Assembly: GCA_000499405.2 (NCBI GenBank)
Contig: HG738139.1
Location: 690,564-754,563 of the forward strand
DNA length: 64,000 nt
Source of the DNA: Onchocerca volvulus
Taxonomy: Eukaryota; Nematoda; Chromadorea; Rhabditida; Onchocercidae
Direction: 5' to 3'
Shown here: piece by piece, positions 48,330 to 61,229 of the stretch
Numbering within the stretch: position 1 is the stretch's first letter
Layout of the letters: each line of letters starts with the position of its first letter
Translations under genes and position numbers: made by a program
Notes under the pieces: generated by a model
What the model saw: only the letters and a program-made list of their open reading frames with translations
The model's database searches: none
What the model was told of the DNA's origin: nothing

Positions 48330-51300
48330 TTAAAAATCCATATCAAAATCTCGATAGCTGAAACGTGGAGCTATTAGCAAGAAAAATGTAGCAATAGCGG
48401 TGAGGAAAAAAATGCAACAAAAGAAGAATCGATCGAAGACAATCGAAATGCGATTCCATTCCTCAACTAATTCCTTATGATCATTTTCATTTTCAATTCG
48501 TTCCATCTAAAAGATTTAAATTTTAATGCAGAAAATATTACGAAAATATATTTACTATTGAAACATCAGGAAAGTATCAATTTCAGAGATTATCTCCGTT
48601 GCTGCCAACTAAAGAAATCTTAGATAATGATAGTTCTTTTTCGCTGATATCAATAATTACATAAGTTTAAGTTAATTTATTATTTTCATTTCTAGTTACT
48701 AATAGAACATTTTAGATTCAGAAAATAAACGAATAGCTAATCAATAGGTGGTTAATCAAAGTATTTAATCACGAACAAATTAATTGTTTTTCAAATACAA
48801 TTACTGAATTCATGTTATGATTATAAAGTTTTATTTGCAGAATGTGAGGAAGAGTTTTAATTTTATTACTATAATTTTGCTCATTGAATCTTTTGTGCCG
48901 CTTGAAAATTGCAATTTTCGACGCGTTTCTGGAATTTTTGTGCCAAATAATTGTCCAAGAATTCGATTAGCAATAAAATTTAACCAATACGGTGGTCTAA
49001 ATGTAGCATGTACAGAAGATTTATGGAAATTTCGAATTTAGAGATGAGTTTTATCTGAATAAAACAAATTTTGAATATTATGCTCAAAATTTCAAAATGA
49101 AGAATGAATAAAATTGAATTCAAAAACCTGCAATTTCGTTCCGCACTATGTCTCATATTAAGAACGATGACTGATAAGCAAACACTGAGACCCGAAATTG
49201 CCATTATTACCATCAAATATATCGCTAAAATTATCATTTTCAAACAAGTTATTTGCCGAAGAAAAAAATTATCTTTCATTAAACTTTAAATAATCAAGAT
49301 AATAAATAATGGAGAATCCAATTATTATTATCGTTCAAACTTATCAATGTGATCTAATTTTAGCGCAAAAGCTAGCGATATTTGATATAAAATATCATTT
49401 AAGGAAGATATTAATTAGTAAAATATTATTATTATCATAATTTCGTAAATGCTAAACTGTACATCAAGTATGTAAAATAAAAATTTGGAATTTGTCCGAC
49501 AAAAGTTCCAAGAAGGAATTGAAAAAATGTTCAAACTATTTTCTTTTCCTTCATTAATTAATTAATTTATTTGCCATAATTATTTTAGGCTTTTTTCTAG
49601 TTTCAAAGATATTTTGGGTATTTTAATAATTACTCAAAATTTATTCTGAATAAAGAATATGGATTGATAACAATTTTCAATATATTTCTGTTCGATTCTT
49701 AAATTATTAATTAAATAATTTTTATGATTAGGAAGGGATACATTCAGAGATATTATCGATATATTAATCAATGAACTCAAAAATCCTTTTATAATATTAA
49801 ATAATTGATTTACCTATAAGAGGTATAACATCGGATGTTTCTGGCATATTTTCAGCGATGTTGAAGCTAAAAACAGAATAAGCCAATAGTACTGTTAATC
49901 CAAGTGTTATTTTTTCACCGCTATCACATGGCAATAAAAATTGCATCATTGTTAACATCTGAAAATCCTTATCTTTATCACTTAATCGTAAAATCAATTC
50001 GTTCTATTTCTGATTTTTTTTTTCCATTATAAAACTTACAGAAAGCATGAAACACGGTACAATAATATTATAAATGAAGTACAGTACTCGCCGTCGTAAA
50101 TGCAATTCAAACACAATTGTTGAAAAGCTTTTTTGCTGACCGCGAAGTATCTGAAATTGGCATTAATAGAATGTTATGATCAATCATGAGAATTATTCAG
50201 ATACGATTGATACAATCGAATATTTATATCATTAATCTTTTAAGAAGTCGCAGTTTTTAAAGCCTGAGCTGGCTTGTTACAATTGAGTTCAACCTGAGCT
50301 TATTTGTTTGAACTAACTTCCAGTTAAGTTTTATCTTAATTTCAATATTACTGTTCATTTACATCTGATGATAACCCTTTGCGTCACGTGTACCTATACT
50401 TACAATAAGTATATCATACGTACCTTACGAGTACGATTTGCAACAATTTCCCATTCACCATTTTCGATGAATGAATCACGTGTGAATGGATTCTTGCCAT
50501 CATATCGTTCCATAATTTGTACATCCAATTGTGATTGATCATATATCCCTAATTTATGCGAATAATTCATGAAAAAATAAGTGGTACAATTGTATTGAAG
50601 TAAATTATCGAGAAATTTTTAGTTCAAAAGAATATCAGCTTACCTTAAAACTATGTCGAATTATGTTGAAAGTTATTTTTGATTTCTCATTCATATCATT
50701 ATATTTCCTTATTTGTTAGTTAAAAACTTATGAAATGTGTTATTTTTTAATCTATATAAATAAAAATGCAAGTCTTCGTCATTTCTCCTCACATAACTTT
50801 GCAACTTCTTCACCAACTGCTTTCAAATTTTGAAATAATGTTGCATTCGAATGGGCGCGTGTTTTTTTATGCAGATATATCTACTTTTTCCTTATCTGTC
50901 ACACTTGTAACAAGTAAAAGTAAGTGAGCAGACTGAATTTTTGGAACAAGTCTAATTTCGACATTCACCGGGAGACGATCGTACGAAAGTGCGGCCGGTC
51001 TCACGTAAGCGTGGTCGATCCAGATATTTTGAAAAATTTTCATATCATTCAGTATGTCATACAAACAGTCGTATGTCATCATAATTACGAATAATAGGAC
51101 AATCCCTAAACAATGTTAGTAGATGGAACTTTTCGAAATATGCTACTGTAATTAAGCCTAATTACCATCAGAGAAATTACTAGTTTAGCAGTGGATTATA
51201 ATCTAATTAATTGCATAAGTTTTATCATTTCAAGAGCTTAATGCAATGATTTTTGATAAAATTTAAATTAATTATTCAATTCCATCTAGTGATATTTCCT

Positions 51301-54300
51301 AATTTTCTTCTTATCGATGATCTTAAAAAAAGAAAAAAAACAATTACAACAGGAACATTCATTGTTTTTAGATCCTTTGATTGCACTGCACAATAACTTC
51401 AATTAAAAAACCAAGGGGAAAAAAAAGAAGTTAAAAACAAGCAAAAATTTACATGAGCCAAATTCAAGTAGGCAGAATTGATCATCGAACGGAAAGTATC
51501 TAACATCCAATTTACATATCGAATAAACTTTTGCTGGAGGCGCCCATTGTGCTTCAAATTTATTTCAAATGAAAAACTATTTCGTATTCAATTAAATGTA
51601 TTTATGTGCCTTATTGAACATCAAAACTACATTGGAATTATTTAATAGAATGATGGAAATAAAATCAGGTAATGAAGGTAGCATTTCGAGTTTCGACGTT
51701 CAGTAAAGCATATTTACGATATGCTGTTAACCGAAAGTGTTTTAAAAAAAACCATATATATAAATAATATTCGACCTAATCCAATTATGATCTCCGAAAA
51801 ACAAATTGTTCTGAATTTCACTAAAAAAAAATATTGATTTACAAATCAATTTTTCATAATTTGAAAAAAATAAGAACTTAAACTTACCATCACCATTGTG
51901 TAAAATACGAAGATTAGTATCAACAAAATTACGTGAAAAATCTCGCGCACTGAAAAAAAAAAGAGGAAATTATAATTTAAATTCGCATAAAATAATATAA
52001 AAAAATAAAAGTTTAAATTTGCAAATTTTAGATATTGATAAAATTGTGCATCTTTAAGTTTACTGTAGCATAACAAAATATTTCTAATTTTTGGAAAAAA
52101 ATCGCTTATAGATTCAACCAAAGTTTAAATTTTTGCATATTATATTTTTACACATTTTTTTTCAGTTTTTTTCAAATTTCCGCCAAATCCTTGGAATTCA
52201 ATTGTAGAAAAAATAAAGAATCAAAATATTGAATTAATATATCTGACATATATATATGGAAACGATAATTTAATTGAATTATTGAAGAGTTGAGATTAAA
52301 TGGCAAACTGTGAAGTGATAAATGATAGATAGATGATAATGACTTATTATAGAGGACGATATCCGGTGTCCACAGATATTTTTTCCCGACCGTTAATTTG
52401 CTAATATTGCCAAATTCGATTGGATCCCAACTTATCCTTTCGTCACGCCAACTTTGTTCCACCCAAACATTTAATGTCAACACTTGATTTCTTTCATCCT
52501 TTAAAACAATGAAACTAATTTATATTGAAAGTTTTCTAAATTTAAAAATCACTGTAAATTCAAATTATTTGTTTATTGCTTAAAAATTCATTTTCAATTG
52601 TTTATTTTAATTCAACAAAATTTTTTCTTTTTTTCCTGTCTTTGAAATTTACGTTTTAACAGAGCGAAATGGCAATGAATTTCAGGGAATGAGGATTGAA
52701 ATCCCATGGTAATTGAATATGGAAGAAGGAAAGAGGATGATTTTTCAAAGAGGATAAGTGAAATACAATAAGTATAAATGATGCATTTTTTTTTTGTTTA
52801 GTTCGGTTCGAAACGAATTGGATTTTTTTTCCTTCTTTTCGGCTAAATGAAACTAAAAATACGAGTTGAAATGGCAATATTTCAAGCCAAAATAAGATTT
52901 GGCCAAATTTCATTTCATTTTGCTTCCGCTTCAATGTATTATTTTTCTTTTTTTTTTCCTCAAACCTCAAACACAATTATTCATTTTCACACATTTTTCT
53001 TCCTTTTTTTATTTCTTTTCTACTTTTTGCTTTCAATATAGTTTAAGGCTGAAATTTTTAGAAACATAGTAATAAAAAAAGAAAGGACAATGGAAATTAA
53101 GAGAAATTCCTACAAATACTTACAGTTCATAGTTTTTTACTTAAAAGTTCGTTTCACTCTTTTCTAGGAAATTCTAATCAAAATTTAAATTCAACGAATA
53201 CTTTTTAGCAAACACAATTTTCATTAATTTGCATGAAAAATTTATCCATAAAAAAGAATTTGAAAGTCAAATAATTCTTTGAAAAAAAAATGAAAATATT
53301 TGTCTTAATTTTTTTTTTCCTCTCTGTTTTTATTCTTATGATTCTGAGCGATTTCAGCATGAAGCTATATTGGAAGGAAAAAAAGAAAAAATTTGTTGGA
53401 AAATGATTAATTGTTTGAGAAAAAAATAATAGAAATATTGGAGTGAATATAAAGTGAACTAAAACTCGGCCAAGTTTTATTTAGGCTTAAAATATTGCCG
53501 TTTCAACCTATATTTTTGTTTCATTCAACAGAAAAGAATTTCTTAGTGACATATTTTATTTGGATAATTGACGAAATTTTTGTTTTATCAAATTTTCAAT
53601 TTCTCTTTCTTCCATTCCAAAATAGAACTTATCATCTGAGTTAAAGTTTAGAAAAGTTATAAAAGTATTACAATATTGAATATATGGGTTAATGTAAGGC
53701 CCATATAAACATTTACGACAGTACTTGCATTCCAAACCGGTCGTACGGAAACGTCATAATTCCTGATAATATGCTTGAATAAGCGCTGTTCATCATTCAT
53801 CCCATACTGCTTTAAGTCGGCATCTGAGATGCGATCCGGAATATCCGGTAATTTTACTGAAATTTCATTAAGAATTGCTTAGTTTTCATGCTTTAAATGC
53901 TTTTAAAGTCAAAAATCAGTAAAATATACGACCAATTATCTAAATTTTAATAAGATCCCAATTTAGTAATAATCCAAATTAAGAAATGATCTGCTAAATT
54001 GAAATGGAGTATTTTAAGAAAGAATTATTACTACAAGTAATATCACAATTGATTTGTTATTATTAACAACAGCACATTCTCAATTCTGATTTGTTTTTAT
54101 TGAAATCACTGACATTAATGAATATGCTAATGACAGTATAAGCAATAAGGACTAAAAATATGCTGTTAAGTTAGAACAAAAATCGAATTTGTTTTGCCAC
54201 GTTTCATATTGGTTTCATCACAGATTAATTTATTTCATCACGTAATTCATTTCCTAAAACTTTTTTGGTTCTATTGATAATCTAAAAAAAAAAAAAAAAA

Positions 54301-54387
54301 AAAACTGACCAACAGCGCTAGCTTGCACAAGAAGAACGAAAATTGAGAGTAAAAACGTGATTGTTAAAATAATCGAATATCGAATAA
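48330..54387 (-). CDS. Nicotinic acetylcholine receptor subunit, non-alpha type
   Basis: Exons in phase: 54310-54387, 53672-53856, 52344-52498, 51888-51949, 51453-51551, 50424-50548, 50040-50150, 49814-49958, 49128-49272, 48870-48996 and 48330-48506 (about 470 residues). In order: a hydrophobic signal sequence ending VLLVQASA; the ligand-binding domain with HIIRNYDVSVRPVW, WTPDIVLYNN and a Cys-loop with exactly 13 residues between cysteines (C-KLDVRYFPFDDQF-C); loop C without the paired cysteines of alpha subunits (ENGEWEIVANRTRK); TM1 (IYNIIVPCFMLS); TM2 with SGEKITLGLTVLL, the Glu-Lys pair of cation channels; TM3; and TM4 (DRFFFCCIFFLTAIATFFLL). It should be a structural subunit of a pentameric cation channel. 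I did not assign it to a C. elegans gene. The start codon is not in the first exon; a 10-base exon at 54464-54473 (ATGGATGGGC) would fit in phase but has a weak donor. The TM3 acceptor (GAAAG) is weak. Confidence 0.88.
50751..51085 (+). mobile_element. Helitron-like insertion in a receptor intron (candidate)
   Basis: The intron between exons 51453-51551 and 50424-50548 holds a block that begins TCTATATAAATAAAAATG and continues with CATAACTTTGCAAC, a text typical of the 5' ends of many animal Helitrons (TC-TATATA start). The inner part (50940-51020) is clearly G+C-richer than the intron around it and contains GTGCGGCCGGTCTCACG. A 71-codon frame on the minus strand (50867-51082) crosses it. No CTRR end with a terminal hairpin was identified, so the right border is approximate and the element is at best a fragment or non-autonomous. 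Confidence 0.4.
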
Positions 54388-54473
54388 CTGAAAGTAGTCG
54401 AAGTTAGCTTGCCTGGTCAAAAATGAGATAACAATAAAATTGAATATGTGAAGTCGCAGCGACGCCCATCCAT

Positions 54474-57453
54474 TCATTTATCATTTTATCTGGCTTCTTC
54501 TTCGTTGGCCTAATAAAAGTATTAATCATTGATTCATCTGTAAACCTTGGATTCTGATATATCATAAATTTTATTAGAAATGCTACATAAGGAAGAGATT
54601 GAAAGAATTACTTGAATTTAACAAATCAAAGTAAAATTATTTTATTTCAACAAATCGAAATAAAATCACAAAAATATTCAACCATTTCAATTTATTTCGC
54701 TTGTGACGTTCAGCGTATCAGTATTTTCCATGTATTTTTTACATTTGGTACATTTTTTTCTCAGAAATCAAATTTTATTCTTTAATTCAATACTCCATGA
54801 TTTAGATTATAGAAGAATGGAATTTGTAATCGAAAAACTATTTAACTAAAGCGAATATAATTTTATTTTACACTTCAGCATCTTTTATTCGCATTCCGAA
54901 AGCGAAACTTGCAATTATGAAGATATTCAACCGAAGAAAATCTAATTTTATCTACGTTTTAGTGCTTTTGATAGACTTTCCGTAAAGCGGAACTTACAAA
55001 CCAAAAGGTGTTCAACTTAAGCAAATATAATTTTATCTTATACTTCAGTATTCTATTGCATAGATTCCGAAAGTTGGAATCGGCAATTGAAAAAGATATC
55101 CAAAGAAAATGAACGTCAAAATAAAGTCATTTTCGTATGTTTTTTTTTTCTAATCAATTGAAGTTTAATTTTCTCCTCAAAATTTATTTTCAAATAAACA
55201 AATGAAGAAAAGGCATAGCTAATCTATTCATTCAATTGATAATTTCAATTGCAAATTAAAAATGAAAAATTTAAGAGATTCAATTTTTCTCTGTGCAGGT
55301 GAATTTTCATTCTGACAGATATATTCTGTCATTTCAAGAAATTGTACAGCTGAGAAATCAGCAATAAAGAAATTAATTTTATAGCAAACTTGAAATTTCT
55401 GAGAATTTTTCCAGAAAAGATTGGTATTTTTTCTTTTAATATCTAAGTTTACACAAATAGTTCGAAAGACATTTGTTAACAATTCAACTTTCAAAATCAA
55501 TCAAAAGAAAAATTGCCCCTTTTTCAATCTTACCTTTTATAGCCTTTTACAATAAGCTGAATTTTCTATAAACTGCAGTTTGCTTTAAAGTAAATAATGC
55601 TAAAAACAAAAAAATTGAATATTCCTATTTTTCTTTACTTCCATACGTTGTGAAAATGATTTAAATCGATTTTATTCATTTTAAATAAATAATAACAAAT
55701 GGATGAAATCTTTGAAATGAAGCAATTTTAATTAAATAAATCATTTCTATTTTAATTCAATTTATGAATTGATTCAAACTGCAATTTTGAAAATCAAAAT
55801 TTAGAAAAGTTCGAGAATCATTCAGTCAAAAATAATAAGCATTTATGAACAATTAGTATTCGAAAAATTAAAGTTATTATTGTGATTTGGTAGCTAACAT
55901 TTTAAGATTTCTACTTTTCGTCTTTTTTTTTTTGTTTGCAAGAATTGAAAGCGGTTATTTTGAATTTCAATAAAGTTGCTTTGCTGTTGCTAAGATTGCT
56001 TAGTAAGTTGCTTAAAGTTGCTTTAATGCCTAAGTTATTCAAAATGGATGGTAAAATTCGAAAAGATTTCTTTTTTGACAATTTCGTTTCTCTTTTTAGA
56101 CCCGAACTGCACTCATAAGATAAATGAAAAGTTGGACATGAAGTGATAACTTGATTTTTTCTTCAATTTTTTAATTCACTCTCAAATAATATCGTCGTTA
56201 TCACTTTTAATTATTTTTTAAAAAATAATAGAATATCACCAATATCATTTAAAATTTTTATTTTAAAAATCTTGACAGGTATAGTTCAAATTTTAATCAG
56301 ATAGTTACTATTATACACTAAAATATTAAAATTTCATTCAAACGGTCAAACTCATTGATCAATTATCTAACTTTTCTATAATTATATCACTATCATCGTC
56401 TCATTTAAGATAATTATCCATATTTTATTTGAAATAAATTTTGAAATTCATCAACTGAAATCCTGAAGTGCAGCATCTTATTTCTTCCATCCAAAATATC
56501 GTACTCGTTTTTATCATTAATCAAATCTGCAATATGTATGTATATGTAACTCACGATTGCCTAAAAAAATTTTAAATAAACAATTTGTTCTCACATTTAA
56601 CGTATTTCAAACTACTTACATCATTTTAACCATTAATCTATTTTTTTTTTATTATTCATTTTTTCTTCAATTATTCATTACTTTGATATCATTGCATGTC
56701 ATTTACTCGATTTAATGAAATTTTCCATTTTCCAAAATTATCCATTCCGTTCAGATAATTGTTCAGTATTATGTCAGTCATAAAGTTTTGATTACATTTT
56801 TAAATCTATTCAGTGTTTTATGAAAACCAATAAATTTTCAAACCTCTGCACATTATCGTGTTAATTATTTTTGAACCAAATCATGAAAAAACTGGAAATG
56901 ATTACGTATTTATATTTTTAAGGAATGGGAATATGAAATAGAAATATGTATAAATTTAATCGAATTAATTATTGATTTTGGATCAAAACTTGAATCTATC
57001 ATTAATATAAGAATCATTAAATTTGGAATATATGAAATGATTGACGATTAAATTCTAATTTTCCATTACTTTACCTCAATATTATTTGAGGTTTTGGAAA
57101 GTTTTTTAATTTAATTCTTAATCAATTCAGTTTCTAATGAATGTATCAAATCAAAATCAGTAGACATATCTAATCAAATCCAATCAAAATCTGGAAATTT
57201 TAGCTGATAATTAATCAACACCATTAATTCTATGTATAAATTTTTTTATTCACATGCAGAAATTAGTATACAACAAGAAGAATTTCAATTCCAATTATTA
57301 TTGCTGATCACTTCTGCAACTGTCCATTTGATTATTAATTACGATTTATTAAATACAAAAATAAAATTTGCAAAAATATTTTCAACATTTCCCAAAATTC
57401 GGATAAACTATCAGCAAATATCCTGCCAAATCTGCCTGTCCTGCCAAGTTTGC
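54474..57453. other. AT-rich intergenic stretch
   Basis: No exon supported over about 3 kb. It should contain the receptor's promoter and first exon and the 3' UTR of the neuropeptide gene; TTTATT at 57347-57352 is a minus-strand AATAAA about 105 bases after the neuropeptide stop. Confidence 0.4.
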
Positions 57454-58743
57454 TTATCCAAATTCTTGATTAACCCATGATCCAGGAAATCGTTTTCCAA
57501 AACGTATGTAATCATATTTATTATCTTGTCCGCTACGTCCGCTACGTCCAAATCGAATGAAATCGTAATCACGTGTTCGCTTTGCTATAAAAAAAAGAAA
57601 TAAAAAACATTGTTTAGTACTATGAATTGAATTAATGAAATTATTTTTTTAATTGTTTTAATATCAATTGAAAAATTTGAGCACTGGGCTTTTTTTCTAA
57701 AAATTCCAAATGTTAAACATTTTATACTCAACCTTTTTGAAATTTATTATTTCAACTCAAAAAGTGTTTCTTCCGATTCATAAAATTCATATAAATTTAA
57801 CAGAATGTAGTCATTTAAAAATAAGAATAAATTTGATCCATATCAAACTAAGAAGGAAAAATGATGCAAGCATAGAAAATTTGTTGCATAAAATTACTAA
57901 ATTTCTTACTTTCTGCTTATTTTAAAACATCCCATTCAATTTTTTGCTTTCTCCAATTTCAAAATTTTTTAAAAGTGCGAAAACTTTTTTGAAATTGAGG
58001 ATTATTAGCATTTGCAGACTTAGTGCAAGAAAAAGAAACAAATTCATTGTAGTTAGGATTTAATATAGATACAAATTTTTTTTACAAAATTTAAATTTTC
58101 AGAGTTGCTTATTATTTTAAATCTCTCATTTATCATTTTCGTTCCCAATCGCTTGAATTGTGATTCTTTCATAAAATTCACGTTAGCAATATTAACCAAT
58201 TTCAATGATTTTTTCTTTAAATTATTTTGAATATAACCTTAAATATATGGGAATGCTCTTTGCAATGCTAAGGTTTGATTTAAATTTTCATAAAATTATT
58301 TAACAAAAAAAAAAAAGAAAGAAAAAACGAATCATTTTCTCAAAAGAAAAAAAATCTTATCTTTCGAAGATTTTCGAAATTACTTCTTTTTTCTTCCAGT
58401 TATCGAAGACAAATTAATTTTTTAATTTAAAAAGTAGAAGACCATAGAATTAAACGAATACACAGGTATTAGAAGGATGGATAAATGTATTTGCCTTTCT
58501 AATTTAACAATGTGTTAAGTTAACTAATGCAAAGATTTCTATTAAATAATTGAAAACAAATAGAAAAAACAAACTTGAAAATAAACCTGACTGTGGCGGC
58601 TCAGATTTATATTGTTGCAATATTGCAAGATAAGGATGATAAAATTTTCCGTATCTTATTGTAGCAGCAACCGAATATTGCGTTACAACACAGAACAGAA
58701 TTGTAAATGTTATTATTAGCATACCTTCCCGATTACCACTCAT
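57454..58743 (-). CDS. flp-25: FMRFamide-like neuropeptide precursor, FLP-25 type
   Basis: Two exons (58587-58743 and 57454-57584) join in phase to a 95-residue precursor. It has a signal peptide (MLIITFTILFCVVTQYSVAA) and a spacer. Two amidated peptide units follow: DYDFIRFG and YDYIRFG, set off by basic cleavage sites (KR and RTR before the first, R after its Gly, KR after the second). The C-terminal Gly of each unit supplies the amide. C. elegans flp-25 encodes DYDFVRFamide and ASYDYIRFamide, so the pair of motifs identifies the family; the second peptide's exact N terminus here is unclear because no dibasic site lies directly before it (possibly cut after RSGR). Such peptides are neuronal modulators acting on G-protein-coupled receptors. 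Confidence 0.92.
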
Positions 58744-61229
58744 ATTTAAGATATTAATCTAAAAATGATAAATTTTGAAAAAAAAAAATTTTCTTTATAA
58801 ATGTCAAGTAAAATTTTATAAAAAATATTCACTAACAATAGTTTATACAAAAGCGATTGTTTGAATCATTTACTTAAGTATTATTTAACAGCAATGATCA
58901 AAAAAAAAAGAAATTTTCTTTTTGAAAAAAAGAAAAAAAAACAAAGGAATGAGCAAAAATTGCTAGTAATCAATGACCATTTAAACTTTCATCATTTTTT
59001 ACAAGAGAATTATCGAAATTTGTACTTTCATTTCAAGACAGTCAAAGTTTAAAAAAAAATTTTAATATGATTCAAATTCTAGTAGACATATAAAGTTCAA
59101 AAATGAAATTAAAAAAAATGAAAGTTATAGTTTTTGTCAATAGTGCGAAGAACTTTTTTCCTTATTTTTTGGGAAACTTTTTTCTTGCATTAATCTGGCA
59201 GAAAAAAGGAGGCACATTTAATATTAACTTTTTGATATTTCTCATCCACTTTTTTTCCTTCCTTCCACATGAAACATTGTATAGCCATACAGAAAAAAAA
59301 AAAATTTTTGCATGCAAAATAAAAGCTTTAAAAAAGATTATAATTTTGGAAAAAATTATGTACATAAAAAATAAGCCTGAAAAGAAAGAAGAAAAAATTG
59401 GGACAAAAAGAAATGATGTAACACATTGCGTAAAAATAATTCAACTAAGCTTACAAAGAATAGAAATATAAACGATATATGAAATGAAAGTTTGTCCGTT
59501 GAAAAAGCCATTTTTATTTCGAACTTATCACCTGTCACCTGTCCTCATTTTTTTATTTTCGTTATATTTTACAATGATTAGTTGGAATGATTAAATTTTT
59601 TTTTTTTTTTAGAAAAAAAAAACAATACATCGTAGATATTTTATATTTGCTAGCTGATAGTGTAGCAAATAACATTTGTTTTATTTTTATTTTTTCATCT
59701 TTTTTGTTTTTGTCTTTCTTTTCTATCAATTCATTTCTCGCTCAGCTAATTATCATCCATCATCATTAAATTCAAAATGAATAGATGTTGATGAGGAATA
59801 AAAGAAATGGAGTTTATGATTTCTGATAATTAGTATAAACTGAGGAATGCAATTGTTTGCAAACAATTACAATTAATACAATGAAAATTATTCATCCGTT
59901 GAAAATAATCTCGTGCGATACTGAAAACAAGTGATTTCTTTCTATTATATAGAAAAAAAAAAAAACGAAGATAATATGTATAATAGAATATATTTCCAGT
60001 AGTAATTGATATTTGATAAAGTTTGATCACAATATTAATTTAATATGATGTAAACTTAATTTTAACTACAGTAATCAAATCTTTACTTATTATAATTAAT
60101 ACTTTTCTTCTGTTTTTTTATGAATTCTGAACTTAATTATTTTGTTATTCATAGTTAATCCATTTGAATCGTTTCAAATTTACTGCAATTTTTAAAGAAG
60201 TTAGAAAAGAAGACTCTAGTTAAAACCTAAGATTTATTTATGATTATCCAGGATTACTTGTTTATAGTATTGACGATTACCATTTTGGACAATTTTGATA
60301 TGAAAGTGTTAAATATGTCATTATTTAATTACCGAAAAATTATATTATTTAAAGTAATTGAATTATGATATATTCTTATAAACATTGATAATTGTCATAC
60401 TGTAAGAAACTCCTGAAGATATCGAAATTTAAGTTTTATTCTCAAATCAAAATTATTATTAAAACAAAATTATTTCAAATGAAAAGATTACATTCTCGGC
60501 AATATCGTTGACAGAAATATGTCATATCGTAATGCAGTGCTAATGTAAATATGACATAATATGACAATATTGACACAGAATATCCTTTATGATTGACATG
60601 GCGCCAAAAAATCTGTTCAATGATTAAATTTTTTTTATTTGCAATCTAATCATTTAATTTTGCTTCACAAAACTGTAATAGAAACAATAAATAATCAGAT
60701 TTAGTATATTAGTATTGAACAATAAAATTTTATTTATCTTTTTCACATTGAAAATAAAAAATGTCAATAAAATTTTATTTATCCTAATAAAATTCCTTAC
60801 TTAGTTGCACATATCTTGCACTTTATTAAAAAGAAAAAAAAAAAAAAAGAAAAAAGCGAGAAAAGTGAACACTTCAATAAAAAAATTAATTTATATCAGA
60901 CATATACAAAACAATAAATTAAAAAGTAAATTTTTCAGTTGAACGGAAAGAGTTGAAAAGTTATTAGTACATTTTCCGTCAAAGAAATGAATTCCATTAA
61001 GTTAATGATAATTTAGCAATTTTTGAAAATTAATGAAAATTTTGAAAATTATAGCATGAATTGATAGGATGCTATATTTTTAAGATGACGTATGCTTTCA
61101 GGAATTAAATATTGAAAAAATAAAGCCACGGATTGCATGCGAATTTCGATAAATGAAATAAAATGTCCTCTAAATAACATTTATGCAATCCTGAAAAATT
61201 CAGCCGCAGAAACTGCTGGCAAAGACATT
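58744..61229. other. AT-rich intergenic stretch
   Basis: Long A and T runs produce several open frames (for example 59103-59471 on the plus strand) made of Lys, Asn, Phe and Ile codons with no splice context. No gene called. Confidence 0.5.

Noticed and set aside
50867..51082. 71-codon frame in a receptor intron
   Set aside because: Lies in the Helitron-like insert; no splice sites tie it to the receptor and it matches no domain I know.
54421..54473. Signal-like ATG frame (MNGWASLRLHIF) upstream of the receptor
   Set aside because: Its possible GC donor leaves the wrong phase and an intron of only 25 bases, so it was not joined to the receptor.
59103..59471. 122-codon plus-strand frame
   Set aside because: Composed mainly of Lys, Phe and Ile codons from A/T runs, with an overlapping open frame on the other strand and no splice context.
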